DNA from: Parasponia andersonii
Lineage: Eukaryota; Streptophyta; Magnoliopsida; Rosales; Cannabaceae
NCBI GenBank assembly: GCA_002914805.1
Contig: JXTB01000021.1
Location: 1,551,120-1,615,119, forward strand
Length of the DNA: 64,000 bases
Direction of reading: 5' to 3'
Part shown: positions 34,904-46,481 of the stretch, piece by piece
How positions within the stretch are numbered: position 1 is the stretch's first letter
Layout: every line of letters starts with the position of its first letter
Made by a program: the position numbers and the translations under genes
Notes under the pieces: model-generated
The model's input: the letters and a program-made list of their open reading frames with translations, nothing else
The model's database searches: none
What the model was told of the DNA's origin: nothing

Positions 34904-36110
34904 GATGCCTCCAAAAAGAAGAGTACCAAGGCAAGAGCCAAGAACTGATACTCCTCCACCACAATGAGAAATTTCCAACCCTCTTGCTGATTTTTAAGAG
35001 GCTTGCAAGAAATACCAAGGCTAAGAGCTCAATGAGATCTTGAGGCTCGTCAAGCTAGCTTTTTCAAGGATTTCATTAAGTTAAGTCTACCAACTTTTGA
35101 TGGTAATCGGGACCCCAATGTAATTGAGCAATGTCTCAGAGATGTTAAAAAGATATTTATGACCACTAGGACACCTGTTGAGCTCCGAGTGGTTTTTGCC
35201 ACTTATAAGTTATCTAATAGAGCTACTAACTGGTGGAAAACAATTAAGCTGTCACGATAGGAGACCAAATGACCTGGGAGGTCTTTGAAGGACTGTTCAG
35301 AGACTAATATGCCAATGCTAGTCATAGATCTACTATGATTAGAAAGTACAAACGATTGAAGTAGGGTGATATGACCCTGAACAAGTGCTATAACTGGTTC
35401 TTGGAATTGGCACAATATGCCTATACACCAGGGATAGACCCTATCCCTCAAATAGTCAAGTTCATAAAAGCTTAAGGCCAGCTATTCTGGAAAAGATTAT
35501 GACTCAACATTTTGACAATTTGGTTGCTTTTGTTGCCACAACCTAGAAAGCTGAAGGCTTTCCAGATGACAAGTCGACTTTACGGGAACAGTCGAGGAAC
35601 AGAGGAAGTGATAGGAATGCCAACAAAAGAAACCAAAGCCAGTTTTACACATAAAATTTTGAAACTAGTAGTTTTTCTGGTAGAGGATGGTTTGGACCAT
35701 ATGGATGTTTTAACTATAGCCAGTAGGGCCACCAGAAGAAATCTTGTCCATTCCACCATCAAAAGCTAGCTTTATCCTAAGATGGGGCGTAGGAAAGCCA
35801 GAGTCTGTTCGTACCATGTTAACCAGATGAGACCAGCTCGGAACCAGTCTTAGGAATTTAACTCTTCCACTTTCCAGTAGTCTTTTGGTTTCCAGTACCA
35901 ATATGAATACAGGCCATAAGGTTTGTGCTTTACACAAAATTTCCAGACTCCCCAAGCTTTTGGTAATCAAGGAGGTGGATACACTAGCACTATTCCAGGA
36001 GCTAGTAGAAGCCAACCTAGCCAAGGGAGAGGGAATAAGGGGAAAGAGAAGGCTTGCTATCACCAGAATGGAAGATGGTCAAGATCAACTGGCTAGGGAG
36101 TAGTAGACGG
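34904..36110 (+). pseudogene. gag remnant of the Tekay-like element
   Basis: Starts at ATG 34904 (MPPKRRVPRQEP). The core reads LPTFDGNRDPNVIEQCLRDV near 35090, then KLSNRATNWWKT, as in retrotransposon gag. Near 35708 is a decayed zinc knuckle, CFNYSQ.GHQKKSC, where the second Cys is Tyr. A glutamine/glycine-rich tail follows. Several TAG/TGA stops and frameshifts interrupt it. Confidence 0.7.
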
Positions 36111-39100
36111 TATGATTCCCATTTCATACTCTTGGGCTTATGTTTTACTTGATACTGGTGCCTTGCATTCTTTTATATCCTTGCTATTTACACAATTATT
36201 AGGATTAGAATATTCTGTATTGGATCCTGTTTTGACTATGGGAACACCAAAATGTAGAATAGTTGATGTTTCCACAATGTGTTGAGATTGTTGGATTGGG
36301 ATTAATGATATAGAGTTAATGGCTGATTTGATTGTATTGTCTTTTTAACAATTTGATGTGATTCTTGGTATAGATTGTTATCTAAATATTGAGCTATTGT
36401 TGATTATTTCAAAAAGAGAGTTACTCTTTTGCTTAAAGATGGATGTCCTATTCTTTATCAAGTTTGTTTGAATCCTTTGAAACCAAGTTCGATTTTGAAA
36501 GCATACGTGGATGGAAGAAATAAATTTGTGTGCTATGGGACTTTGTCTGACTTATGAATGATAGAAGTGAAATTCTTAGGGCATGTGATTTTACAAGAGA
36601 GTATTTTAGTTGATCTGACTAAGATAGAATTTGTTCTAAAGTGAGAAAGACCGAAGAAGCTTCCTTAGTTTAGCTAGATATTACCACCGTTTTGTGGAGA
36701 ATTTCTCAAGAATTACCTTGCCTTTGATGAAGTTAACAAGAAAAGATACCAAGTTAATTTAGGATTGCTATTGTGAAGAAGCTTTCATACAACTGAAGAA
36801 GAGAATGATAATAGCTCTTGTACTTACTATTCCTAATAGTAATGAACCTTATGTTGTGTACACTGATGCTTCTAGTTCTAGATTGGGATGTGGCTTAAGG
36901 CATAATGGCAAGGTAGTGGCTTATGCTTCTTGTCAATTGAAGTCATATAAGAAGAATTACCATACCCATGGCTTGGAACTTGTAGCGGTGATTTTTGCCC
37001 TCAAGATTTAGAGATGTTATCTATATGGTGTGAAGTTTGACGTATTCTCTACAGTACCATCTTGGTAAAGCTAATGTTATGGCTAATGCTTTGAGTAGAA
37101 AACCTTATGGTATATTAGCTGTAATTATTTTTCAGGATTGAAAGAACTCAATGGCAATTGGTGATTACCATTTATAGTACTTCGAGACTGATAAATTTGT
37201 TTATCTTAGTAATGTTATTGCCACACCAACACTTCTCTAAACAGTGCAACAAAGTCAATGGCAAGATCAAAAGTTGAGAATGATCTAGAGTCAACTCGAG
37301 AATGGTGAACAACTGGAAAGTTAGAGTACAAACAGAGAAGGATTTGTGCTTTTCAGAGTGAAACTAGTAGTAGCTGACAACCCCTTACTTTAGAGAAACC
37401 ATTCTCACTAAAGCTCATAAATCCAAGTTTGCAATACATCCTAGTTCCACAAAGATGTACCATGATAAAATAAAATAGTACCGGTGGAAAGGTATGAAGT
37501 GTGACATATCTACTTTTGTGGCTAAGTGTATGACTTGCCAACAAGTTAAGGTAGAACACCAGATGTCAGCTAGACTACTATAGCCTTTGCCCATACTAGA
37601 GTGGAAATAGGATAAGATTACAATGGATTTTGTAATGAGTTTGCCAATAACTCAGAGAAAGACCAATGTAGTTTAGGTGATTATTGATCGGATGATGAAG
37701 ACTACTCATTTTATACCGATTAGGTCTGATTTTTCACTCAACAAGCTCAATTGTCTCCACATTGACAATATTGTTCGATTGTATGGGGTGCCATCAATTA
37801 TAGTTTCTGATAGAAATCCAAGATTTACATTAAAATTCTGGAAAACTTTGTAAAGACCTTTGGGAATAAAAAAAAATCTCAGTACAACTCGTCATCCTCA
37901 GACAGATGGCCAATTTGAGAGGACTATTCAGATTTTAGAGGACATGTTTTGCTCTTGTATACTAGATTTTGATGAAAGCTGGGATGATCACCTGTCATTG
38001 GTGGAGTTCACTCACAATAATAGCTACCAAGCCATCCTTGGCATGGCTCCATATAAGGTATTATATAGGAGACCATGCAGATTACCGTTGTATTAGGCTA
38101 ATACAGAGGAGCATATTACTCTTAGGCTAGAATTAACATAAGAAAATACTGAGAAAATCAATAAGATTCCGGAAAGACTCAAGGATATGCAGAGTCATCA
38201 GGAAAGCTATGCGGACCCAAAGAAATGCGAAGTAGAGTTCAAAGTTAGTTATCAAGTATGCTGGAAATTCCGAAAAATAAATTTCAAAAAACAATTTTAC
38301 CGAAAATGATTTTTGCAGTTTTGTAAATAAATCAAGAACGCAACAGAATATGTATTTTAAAATTTTCTTGAAATTTTACAAAATAAAAACATAGGATCGT
38401 TGATCTAACATAAACCAATTCATGGATCTTGATTTCGATAAAACTTGAAAACGCTTCACAACCATTGAGCCTTCCCATCTATTTTCTAGAGCCACCTTCT
38501 TAATTCTCAACGAGAGATAAGCAAACGATCCGGAAGACGATCTTCCTTCTCCTTGAGTGCACGTCTACGACCATGGATATCTCTCCCTTAGCGGCCATAA
38601 ATGAACACGAGACTTCTCCTGTGGTGGCTCATCTCTCCCACTCTCTTTTTTTCTCTCTGTCACACGAAAATACACAGTTATTGTGCATGAGTGGCGTGTA
38701 CAACCCTTAGAGTGACCTAGGAGAACTTTTCTCTTAAGTATTTAAAGAGATGTAAATCCTAATAGGCTTATTGGGCTAAATTAACTATTCAATTAGTTAT
38801 TAGGCTATGTGTGAGCTAGACAGAGGACCTTATAGATCCAAATAGTTTAAGCTCCAATGGGCCAATTACCCATAATCATAATTAACTCTTAATTATGACT
38901 GGGCCATATCCATTAATATTGGGGCACTCCACTATAGGCCCAATATTGTACTCTTAAACTAAATATCATATATTTTTTGTGAAGCTAATTAACACTTTAA
39001 TTAACTTGATTCATTTAGCATATACTATGTCTGTAAATATACCCCTAATGCAATGCCGTATTAGTGAGGTGAAATTACTGTACTACCCCTCTAGTATATA

Positions 39101-40335
39101 TTAACCTTTGAGTTACCATTTTTCATCTAATGGATAATAATGACTACAGTGTTTGTAACTGCCCATACAAACACAGTCAAATTCACAAAGTGAATACCTG
39201 ACACTTGGGTTTTTATTATCCAAGCCCTTGAAAAAGCTCAAAGTGACATTATATGCATGGTGTCCAAATCATGAAAGGTATTCTCGTCAATTCACAAATC
39301 TTATTTTCCAAGATACCAGAGTTCAAACCATATAATCGGAACTAGTCCTTTAGTAAGTCAAAAAGATAAAACTCATGAAAGCAAGTTCGATAATTACTAG
39401 GATTAATGTAATCTTGTAATAATGCTAGATTAGTAAAATATAGAATATTTAGTTACGACACTTAACCTCAAATGCTATTTTCACTTGGTCCAGTTCAATG
39501 CACTTATAACTTTCTTATAATGCACTAGTGTTTCTATCTGAAGTCAGACACTTCGATGATTAGAAACTTCATCAATCCTGTTAAATATTCCATCTTTATT
39601 TGCAGAATGTGAACTTTTAATTTAGACATAATGAAATAAATAATTTAGTCTCCCACATGTGAACACTTCACACGAATAATTATTTTTGCTCATTATTAAT
39701 CATGGAAACTTCTAGACATTTGCATAATAGAAAACATAAATATCACATGTATATTATTGGTACATAATATGGAATTTATTGATAACAAATAGATAACACT
39801 TAAATCCAATAAACATTGTTCAAAATGCCAAACAAAGAAACTGCTTTCTAGGGCATATTCCCAACAAGGTAATCTTGAAAGTTATGCCAAGGTGTGAGAT
39901 AACTAGATTTGGACTTATAGGTAAATTGGCTCTAATATATATTGGACCATACACGATTACTGCTAGAATTGGTTCTGTAGCGTATCGTTTGAGTTTGCGT
40001 CTATAATTGAGCCAAGTGCACAATGTTTTTTATGTCTAGATGCTCAGATAGTATATGCTTGACCCATCACATGTCATTCAGTATGTGGAAGTGTTATTAC
40101 AAGAGAATATAACATATGAGGAACAACTAGTTCGAATAATAGGAAGAGAGCTCAAAGTACTTCAAAACAAAGAGATACCACTTGTAAGGTTCTCTAGCAA
40201 CACAACAAAGAAGATAAAGCCATTTAGGAGCTTGAAACAAAAATCTATGAGAAATATCCTCATTTGTTTAACTTTAAGCTTGAAGTTGTATTTTGACCTT
40301 TGTATTGTATTGGACAAAATCCCTTTAGGGAGGGA
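36111..40335 (+). pseudogene. pol remnant of the Tekay-like element (RT missing, split by a solo LTR)
   Basis: Protease retains its catalytic LLDTGALHSFIS motif near 36145. Near 36555 the frame jumps from the protease tail directly to KFLGHVILQESI, the connector after the RT palm, so the whole RT catalytic core is gone. RNase H follows (VYTDASSSRLGCGL near 36855) but is cut near 37010. Integrase keeps its zinc-finger Cys pair (CMTCQQVK near 37530) and all three catalytic residues: MDFVMSLP near 37625, VSDRNPRF near 37805 and the Glu in GQFERTIQILE near 37915. The C-terminal segment is split at 38258 by the solo LTR and resumes at 39872 with LKVMPRCEITRFG. Multiple stops occur throughout. Confidence 0.8.
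38259..39866 (-). mobile_element. Copia solo LTR inserted in pol of the Tekay-like element
   Basis: Read on the minus strand it runs TGTTGGGAATATGCCCTAGA ... CAGCA, bounded by TG and CA. It is flanked by AAGTA (38254-38258) and AGGTA (39867-39871), a 5-bp target duplication with one change. Removing it and one flank restores the pol frame (QV-ILKV). It contains no gag, pol, primer site or purine tract, so it is a solo LTR left by recombination between two LTRs. The start phrase resembles that of copia-1's LTR (TGTTAGGGTTTATGCCC), suggesting the same broad lineage. Confidence 0.9.
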
Positions 40336-40339
40336 AGGA

Positions 40340-40899
40340 TGCAAAATCTGGATTTTTTAAAGGTCAAAATGGATTTTTTACACCCAATGACAAACTTGTT
40401 AATAAGTAATTTTTTTGAATAAAAAAATGAAAATTTCTCAATTATTTTATTAATTTGCGACATGCTCAGATTTTGCTTAAGCCTCTGCAGAAACCTAAAT
40501 TCTCAAACAAGAGGACTTGAAAAAGAGAGGAAAAAGGGAGAGAAAATGTAGTTTCTATTTTAGCTTTGCCACTACTGCTCGCCTAGGCCCATGCACTAGC
40601 CCGAGTCGAAGACCTTTTAAAGACAAATCCAATGCCACCAGCTCGCCTCGTTTCGACGTCGGATGAAGCCGCAACGACACTACAAAGATTTCCACTTCCA
40701 GCGAGGTTTTTTAGCTACTGGAGCATTGTCTGACCTTTAATTTCAACACCTCTAGCATGTGGAGTCTCATCTCATCTTCACTAATCAGATCTAAGTGGTT
40801 GCATGTCAAAATTCATCTCTAGTAAGTTTTTGCCACTTTTACTGTTTTACCAACTATGTAAGAAGTGATATTTTCATAATTATTTTGGTTAAGTAATGT
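40340..40899 (+). repeat. 3' LTR of the Tekay-like element (truncated)
   Basis: Starts TGCAAAATCTGGATTTTTTA after the purine tract and aligns with the first 560 bases of the 5' LTR. Similarity stops at ttggttaagtaat, leaving roughly three quarters of the LTR missing. Confidence 0.85.
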
Positions 40900-41176
40900 G
40901 GAAATAGAGTTTGCTACCGCTCTTGTGAGAATTAAATCTCAATCTTAGCTCATTTGATGATACTAAATAACTGACCAAAATATTAGCTCAACCATATTAT
41001 TTTCATTTGTTTTCCTTCAAAACCAAATAGTACACAAAATTATCAAATAGAGCACAACAATAAGAACAATGATAAAAACAAAGCCAATGTTTTAAAATCC
41101 AACTCATTTAGCAAAAATTACTAATTATATTACATTAATAGCTCAAACATAATATATCTATATTTTTTGAAAAAGT
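40900..41176. other. Short AT-rich spacer, nothing recognised
   Basis: Unassigned sequence between the truncated LTR and the next MITE. Confidence 0.5.
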
Positions 41177-41708
41177 AATAGGATAAATAACGTCATTGGT
41201 CCTTGAACTAAGGAGAAAGTCTCACTTCGATCTTTCAATTTTAAATTGTGTCGTGTTAGGCCTTAAACTATTAAAAATCTTTCATTTTCGTTCTTTTGGC
41301 TATATAATTTATTCAATTCTTATCAAAATGAGCACACAAGTTGTATTTCTCATTCTATATTAGTGATTTCAACATAATATTATATTTTGGATAGTTTTAT
41401 GCTGCATTATTGTCTAGTGTGTAGCTAATTTTTTCCAACCAGTCACTTTTAAACTGTTTCAATTCATCTTTAAATTTTTTTATAGCATTGGACTGTGCTT
41501 CTGAATATAAAATAATTATAATAGAACAACAAAAGTGTCTCATATGCTTATTTTATTAAGAACAAAATGAAATATATAATAAAAATGATTAAAATGACAC
41601 TTTATTTTAATAATTTATGGACCAAAATGACGCAAGTCAAAGTTTAAGAACTAAAGTGAGATTTTTCTCATAATTTAGGAACCAATATGGTCATTTATAA
41701 AAAATAAT
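41177..41708. mobile_element. MITE with long inverted ends (MULE-like phrase)
   Basis: The left end reads ggataaataacgtcattggt, then ccttgaactaaggagaaagt, then ctcacttcgatctttc. The right end, reverse-complemented, reads ttataaatgaccatattggt, then tcctaaattatgagaaaaat, then ctcactttagttctt. The pairing extends about 130 bp. The phrase 'ggtccttgaact' is typical of a large plant group of non-autonomous elements. No coding capacity. Confidence 0.7.
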
Positions 41709-42046
41709 AATAATAAGACAACACAAAAAAGAACCAAATTGTCTTTTTTTTTGTTTTTCAGTTATTCTATGGGCAACTAAAGACAATATTAGAGGAATAA
41801 TCTAACTAAGCAAGATTAGCAATGGGAGAAGAGAAAGTCTATTTTATTTATTTTTAAATATTTTTGAATTAAATTTAATTTAAATGTGTTTTTTTCCTCT
41901 TAAATAAATATTTGTATTACTTTACCCCTTATGTCTTGATATAGGGTTTAAGACAAGTGTCATGGACTCAAGGTTATCTTTAACGTTGCCATGTGTCATT
42001 TTTTCTAAATATTAAAGTGATATTTCTTGAAACTTAAAAGCTGAGA
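41709..42046. other. AT-rich spacer, nothing recognised
   Basis: No supported feature. Confidence 0.5.
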
Positions 42047-42732
42047 GTAATGCTATAAGACACCAATAGCATCCAATATCACAATGACATAACATTATGT
42101 CCTTGGGTGATTCTAATAAATAAATTGGATTCTATTTGGGCTCCATATATGGTGTAATTATAATTAGCCAATAACAAAGTAACATCTTATATGTCGTTGA
42201 GCACAACATGGTGCCCATAGTATTATTCAATAGTTGGAGTCCTTTAGTTAAAGAGTAATACTATAGTGATACTATATGGCACCTAATGTGATGATGTATC
42301 ATATGTCAGTCTATTATTGGCTAATTATAGGTATACTTCCTGTAGGGCCCATGTGGAACCTAATTTATTAATTAGAATCAGTTATAACACGTTATGTATT
42401 GTTGAGAATCACTAATACCTATAGTATTCCTCTTAATTAAATGACCTTTTTAGGGGGGGAATAATATGAGGCAGAAGCCCAACACCATAATGATATGCTA
42501 GTAATTATTCTAATTTATAACTTGGGTCTCATTTAAAGTGTAATTATAGTTAGTCAGTAATAGACTGACCTATCATATAGTACCGAACACTATACGACGT
42601 GAAAGTCTGTTATTAGATGATTATAATTGATAGACTGATTCCTATATGGACCCTACATGAGATGTAATTAAAATCACTAAGTAACATACTGCTAGGTCAT
42701 GTGGTATTAGATACCACTAATACTGCTAAAAG
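42047..42732. mobile_element. Three adjacent related MITE-like units
   Basis: Unit 1 (about 42047-42228) runs gagagtaatgctataagaca ... cccatagtattattc. Unit 2 (about 42252-42434) runs agagtaatactatagtgata ... acctatagtattcctctt. Unit 3 (about 42459-42732) starts gggaataatatgag and ends ccactaatactgc. Each has inverted ends of the 'gagtaatactata' type. All share inner phrases such as ggtgtaattataattagcca, attggctaattatagg and agtgtaattatagttagtca, next to 'ggcacc/ggtgcc' and 'gggcccatgtgg' phrases. Unit 3 is longer and looks composite. They encode nothing. Confidence 0.6.
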
Positions 42733-43258
42733 AAAATATTTATGTTTTGTTTTTTATTCTATAACACCCTTAAAAGAGTTAATTACACTTTTATACTCTA
42801 TATTTTGCTATTTTGTTCGATTTATATCCTTAGTTTTGGTTATTATCAATATTAACTTCCACATTTCAAAATTGTTTCAAATTCATATCACTATTTAATT
42901 AAATCCAAATTGATGCTGTTAGTATACGATAATACCGTTATAGATATTGGTATCAATATTATTAACCCTGTAACTAAATAAACAAATAAAATATCACATA
43001 ATGATTTTGTTAAAAAGCATGACTTGATTTCTTCTTAAAAAGATAAAAGAGATTCAAAATGAAATCATTCTAGTCATTTGTCTATATATATATAAGGACA
43101 AGCAACCATGCGAGAAAAATGAAAAGGGAAGGCCAAAGGTTGCACCTTTGCTTTACACTCTGATCTTTTCTTTCTCCACCTAAGGTTTTCCTTCATAAAT
43201 CTGGTGTTGTAGAGCACTTTGCTAGTACTTTCTTGGTAGCATCCCTAAGATGCCTCTA
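42733..43258. other. Spacer, nothing recognised
   Basis: AT-rich DNA left of the nested gypsy pair. Open frames here are short and have no motifs. Confidence 0.5.
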
Positions 43259-43577
43259 TATTAGCCCCTTAGTCAATGGCTTGGACCGTGTTATGGTAAA
43301 AAGCTACACCATGATGCAAGTACAATGTGGGGGATGCATGGGTGCACACTACCATGCGAGAACGCCAAGGCATTGTTTTGGTGAGCCTGACCTTGGCGTG
43401 GTAATCAAGCACTTGAGTGTGTCTCACTGGCAATTGACTTAATATGGCACAAGTTTGGCAGTGTAGCTTGACATGACACAAGTGATGTGAAGGGTTGCTT
43501 CAGAGTTGGCATGACTAGCAAGGCATCTAGTGATACATGTAGACGATGATGCCTGTTGATGAATGCACCAGGTAGAC
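43259..43577 (+). repeat. 5' LTR of the outer chromovirus, left piece
   Basis: Aligns with 60356-60640: ttagccccttagtcaatggc versus ttagcccattagtcagtgac, and gagttggcatgactagcaag identical in both. It stops at the inner element's LTR. Confidence 0.85.
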
Positions 43578-45233
43578 TGACTGATTCAAATTAATGAAGT
43601 CTTTTCCCAAGTACAGGAGTGTCAAAGTAATAAATTACTCGGTAAGACCGAGGTCGATCCACATGAAGGTTAGTGAATAATATAAGACCATAACACATGT
43701 ATTATAGGAATAAAGATGATGGAAGAAAGTATGTTGTAGGATGATTATGGTAATATGAAAAAAGTGATAAAAATATAACTATATAAAGTTGCAGAATTAA
43801 GCAGTTTCTAAGATTAGGGGATCCACTCTTAGGTACATCAAATAAGTATAATCTAAGATCTTTTATCACTCAATTGGAATCCACACACAACGGAGGTTCC
43901 AATCAGAAGATTAATCATTAAAGGTTCATTATTAGTTATTTATGTGATTAGATTAGTTTTCTTAATTACCTTCTTTGATATGCCAACACTTGCAAATGAG
44001 GTCAAGCATTCATGGTGCCAACTTATGTCTACAACAAAATCAAAATTCCTTCCTAGCACAACCGGTACAAAAGGAATTAAGTATTTATTATACCAAAGGT
44101 TGACTACAATGAATCAAAACCCACCACTTAACAAGGAGAGTATTAAGATTGATTAAGAAAATTAAATAGCACATATATAACAATGATTAAAAGATATAAA
44201 CAATGAAGTCTACCTAGAATTTAGATTATACCTATCTTTCCCCCAAGATATTCACCCTTTCACCTTAGCAACATATAAGATTAAGTAAACATAATGAAGA
44301 AAAATAACAAGTATGAACACAATAAGAATATAATTATAAACATAAAACTCTTACTATTTTGAAGGCAAAACAAGATTAAAATATCATGAATAACAAGAGG
44401 GGAATAAAAGAGAGTAATCTAGTTTACAAAACCAAGATACCTCCTAAGCCTAGCTTAAGCATCTATTTATAGGAAAATTTAGAGATACAAAGTCAAATTT
44501 GTAAACTAAAGATAAGAGCAAGTTGGCAACTTGTTTTGGCAGATTCAGTCTCTCCCAAAGATGTATCTGAAACTTCATGAATTTAGACGAGAAATGTCTT
44601 GATCAAAGAAGAAAACTTGAAGTCTTATCTCTTAGGAGTTGTATGCCACCAAAATTGCATCCATTGGAGATTTATTTCTTGACTTATAGAAAAATTGGTG
44701 AAGTTAGGTTCTGCTGAGTCAAAATCGGTTGCTGATCTTATCATTTGAAATATCCTACATTTTTACCCAGATTTTGGCTTCTTTTGAATTTTCTCAAAGA
44801 ACAAATCATCTAGATTATTTTGTGCACGTCTCCATAGCATCAAGAATCACTCCATTTGAGATTTTAATGAGGTCAGAATGGGCTAATAAATAAAGGGTGT
44901 CAGGCTGAACGTGAGTGCAGTCCAATTTATATTTTTGTCCATTTGAGACCCATTGCAAAATAATCTGGCCAGATCTTGTGAATTGGACTTAGTGAATAAT
45001 TGAGTCCAAAATTCATGAGTTTAAGAATTGGATCAAAATCCCATGTAGTTTAGAATCTGTGCCTATTTTATGAAACCTGCGCAGAAACAAATATTTAGCA
45101 CAAATTAGAGGTAATTCTTACTTTTATGCCTATGTCTACAAAAGTGCTTTAAATTAAGGAATTTAATGAAACTCTAAGTGTATAATAATGATCTAATCCC
45201 ATAATAAATGTACGCAATTAGACTTTCATCACA
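43578..45233 (-). repeat. 3' LTR of the Athila/Tat-type element
   Basis: 1656 bases. It aligns along its length with 53691-55216, with about 17 differences in the first 245 aligned bases by eye. It carries about 130 bases near 44137-44283 that the 5' LTR lacks. It contains the phrase acctcggtcttaccgag (minus strand) common to this clade. Confidence 0.9.
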
Positions 45234-45245
45234 CCCCCTAACTAG
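45234..45245 (-). other. Polypurine tract of the Athila/Tat-type element
   Basis: On the minus strand tagttaggggg directly precedes the TGTGATG start of the 3' LTR, as needed for plus-strand priming. Confidence 0.75.
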
Positions 45246-46481
45246 CTTATTACTAGTCCCTAGTAATTAAAGCATTATCACTTAACAAAATTTCCTTCCA
45301 AAGTAATCATCACTTTTTCTCTCTTTGATTTATCCAAATAAACAAACTCTCAAATTTTAATGAATCAAATATTCTTAAGTTAAAATATTAATAAACCTTC
45401 CTTTTTGTGATCATAAAACAACACATAATCACGGGGCTTAATTGAAAAATATAATATAAGTTCTAATATTTCACCGAGGGTACTTCTTTGAGTATGGGGC
45501 AATTTTTTGTTTTTATTTATTTTTGTTTATTTTTGTTTTTTTAAACACAATACTATGAATAGTACATCCTTTACCCGTGTAGCGAGCTTTAGGCTAATGA
45601 CTCCCAGACCAGTTGGTCTCAAGGCATCTCAAGGCATTAGGTATTGAGACACTCCTACGAGCTTAATAACTCATGTTACAGATGCATTTATTAAACAAAA
45701 CAACCATAGATAGTACAATGTCTAGTTTCCTTAAGCTTTCTCCTTTACTCTTGTAACGAGTTTTAGGCCAATAACTCCCAACCCAATTGGCCTTAGGGTA
45801 CTAAGTGTTAAGACACCCCTTCAGGCTTAGTTGCTCGAGTCAAGGAAGCTACAAAACTAAACTTTTTTACGATATTTTTCTTTATAATAATATGTATTTT
45901 TTTCTTTTTTTTTATTATTATTAATTTTTTTATTTGACCCTTGCCCTTAGTTGCTATCTTTGATAAAATATAAGAACTTGAGTATCATAGTAGTTCAATT
46001 TGCAACCCACAATTAGATGTCAAAGTGTGCGTATGTGTGTGCAGAGGATGGTTTATGAATATTTGCGAAATAAGTATATGAACATAATCTAAGAGTTTGT
46101 AAATTTGAATAATTCAAGAAGAAATTCATAATGAAACAATATTGGAAAATTTAAAAATCAAGACTAAATGTTATATATCTACTATAATGCGTCTCAAGGA
46201 TAAACTTACTCCTTACTCTGCCATCAATGACGTAGTCGCTCTGTCCAATGGTTTTAATAATAGCAAAAAGATTTTTTTTTCTTTTATTTTATTTTATTTT
46301 TATTTTTTTTTTGGGTGTTAACTATCCTTTCCCCCTAACCAGAATCAAACATTGTCCCAAATGTCTTGAGTTAAATAAGAAAAGTGCAGAAAATATTACC
46401 TGTGACATGAACTATTGAAAAACCTGAAAGATACATTAAGAAAATAAAATGATGTGAGAAAAATCATGAGACTAGAAAGTT
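45246..46481 (-). other. Non-coding 3' region of the Athila/Tat-type element, with an internal repeat
   Basis: Contains two diverged tandem units, about 45565-45700 and 45722-45860. Each includes ctttaggctaatgactccca / ttttaggccaataactccca, then gaccagttggtctcaaggca / acccaattggccttaggg, then gagacactcct / aagacacccct. Such repeats occur in the non-coding 3' part of Athila/Tat elements. No ORF is supported. T-rich tracts lie at 45890-45935 and 46270-46312. Confidence 0.6.

Larger units (their letters stand above)
32673..40899 (+). mobile_element. Ty3/gypsy chromovirus-type element (Tekay/Del-like), RT deleted
   Basis: The 5' LTR (32673-34755), a tRNA-Met primer site, gag, protease, part of RNase H, integrase and the pol C-terminal segment are followed by a purine tract (agggagggaagga) and a truncated 3' LTR (40340-40899). 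The 3' end of pol is interrupted by a copia solo LTR (38259-39866). The reverse transcriptase is deleted near 36555. Integrase type and C-terminal phrases (SQVHNVFYV, DPSHVIQY, NKEIPLV) fit Tekay/Del-like chromoviruses, though the chromodomain itself is not intact. Confidence 0.85.

Noticed and set aside
43233-43481. Overlapping 69- and 70-codon open frames on both strands
   Set aside because: Both lie in the split LTR of the outer chromovirus and have no domain.
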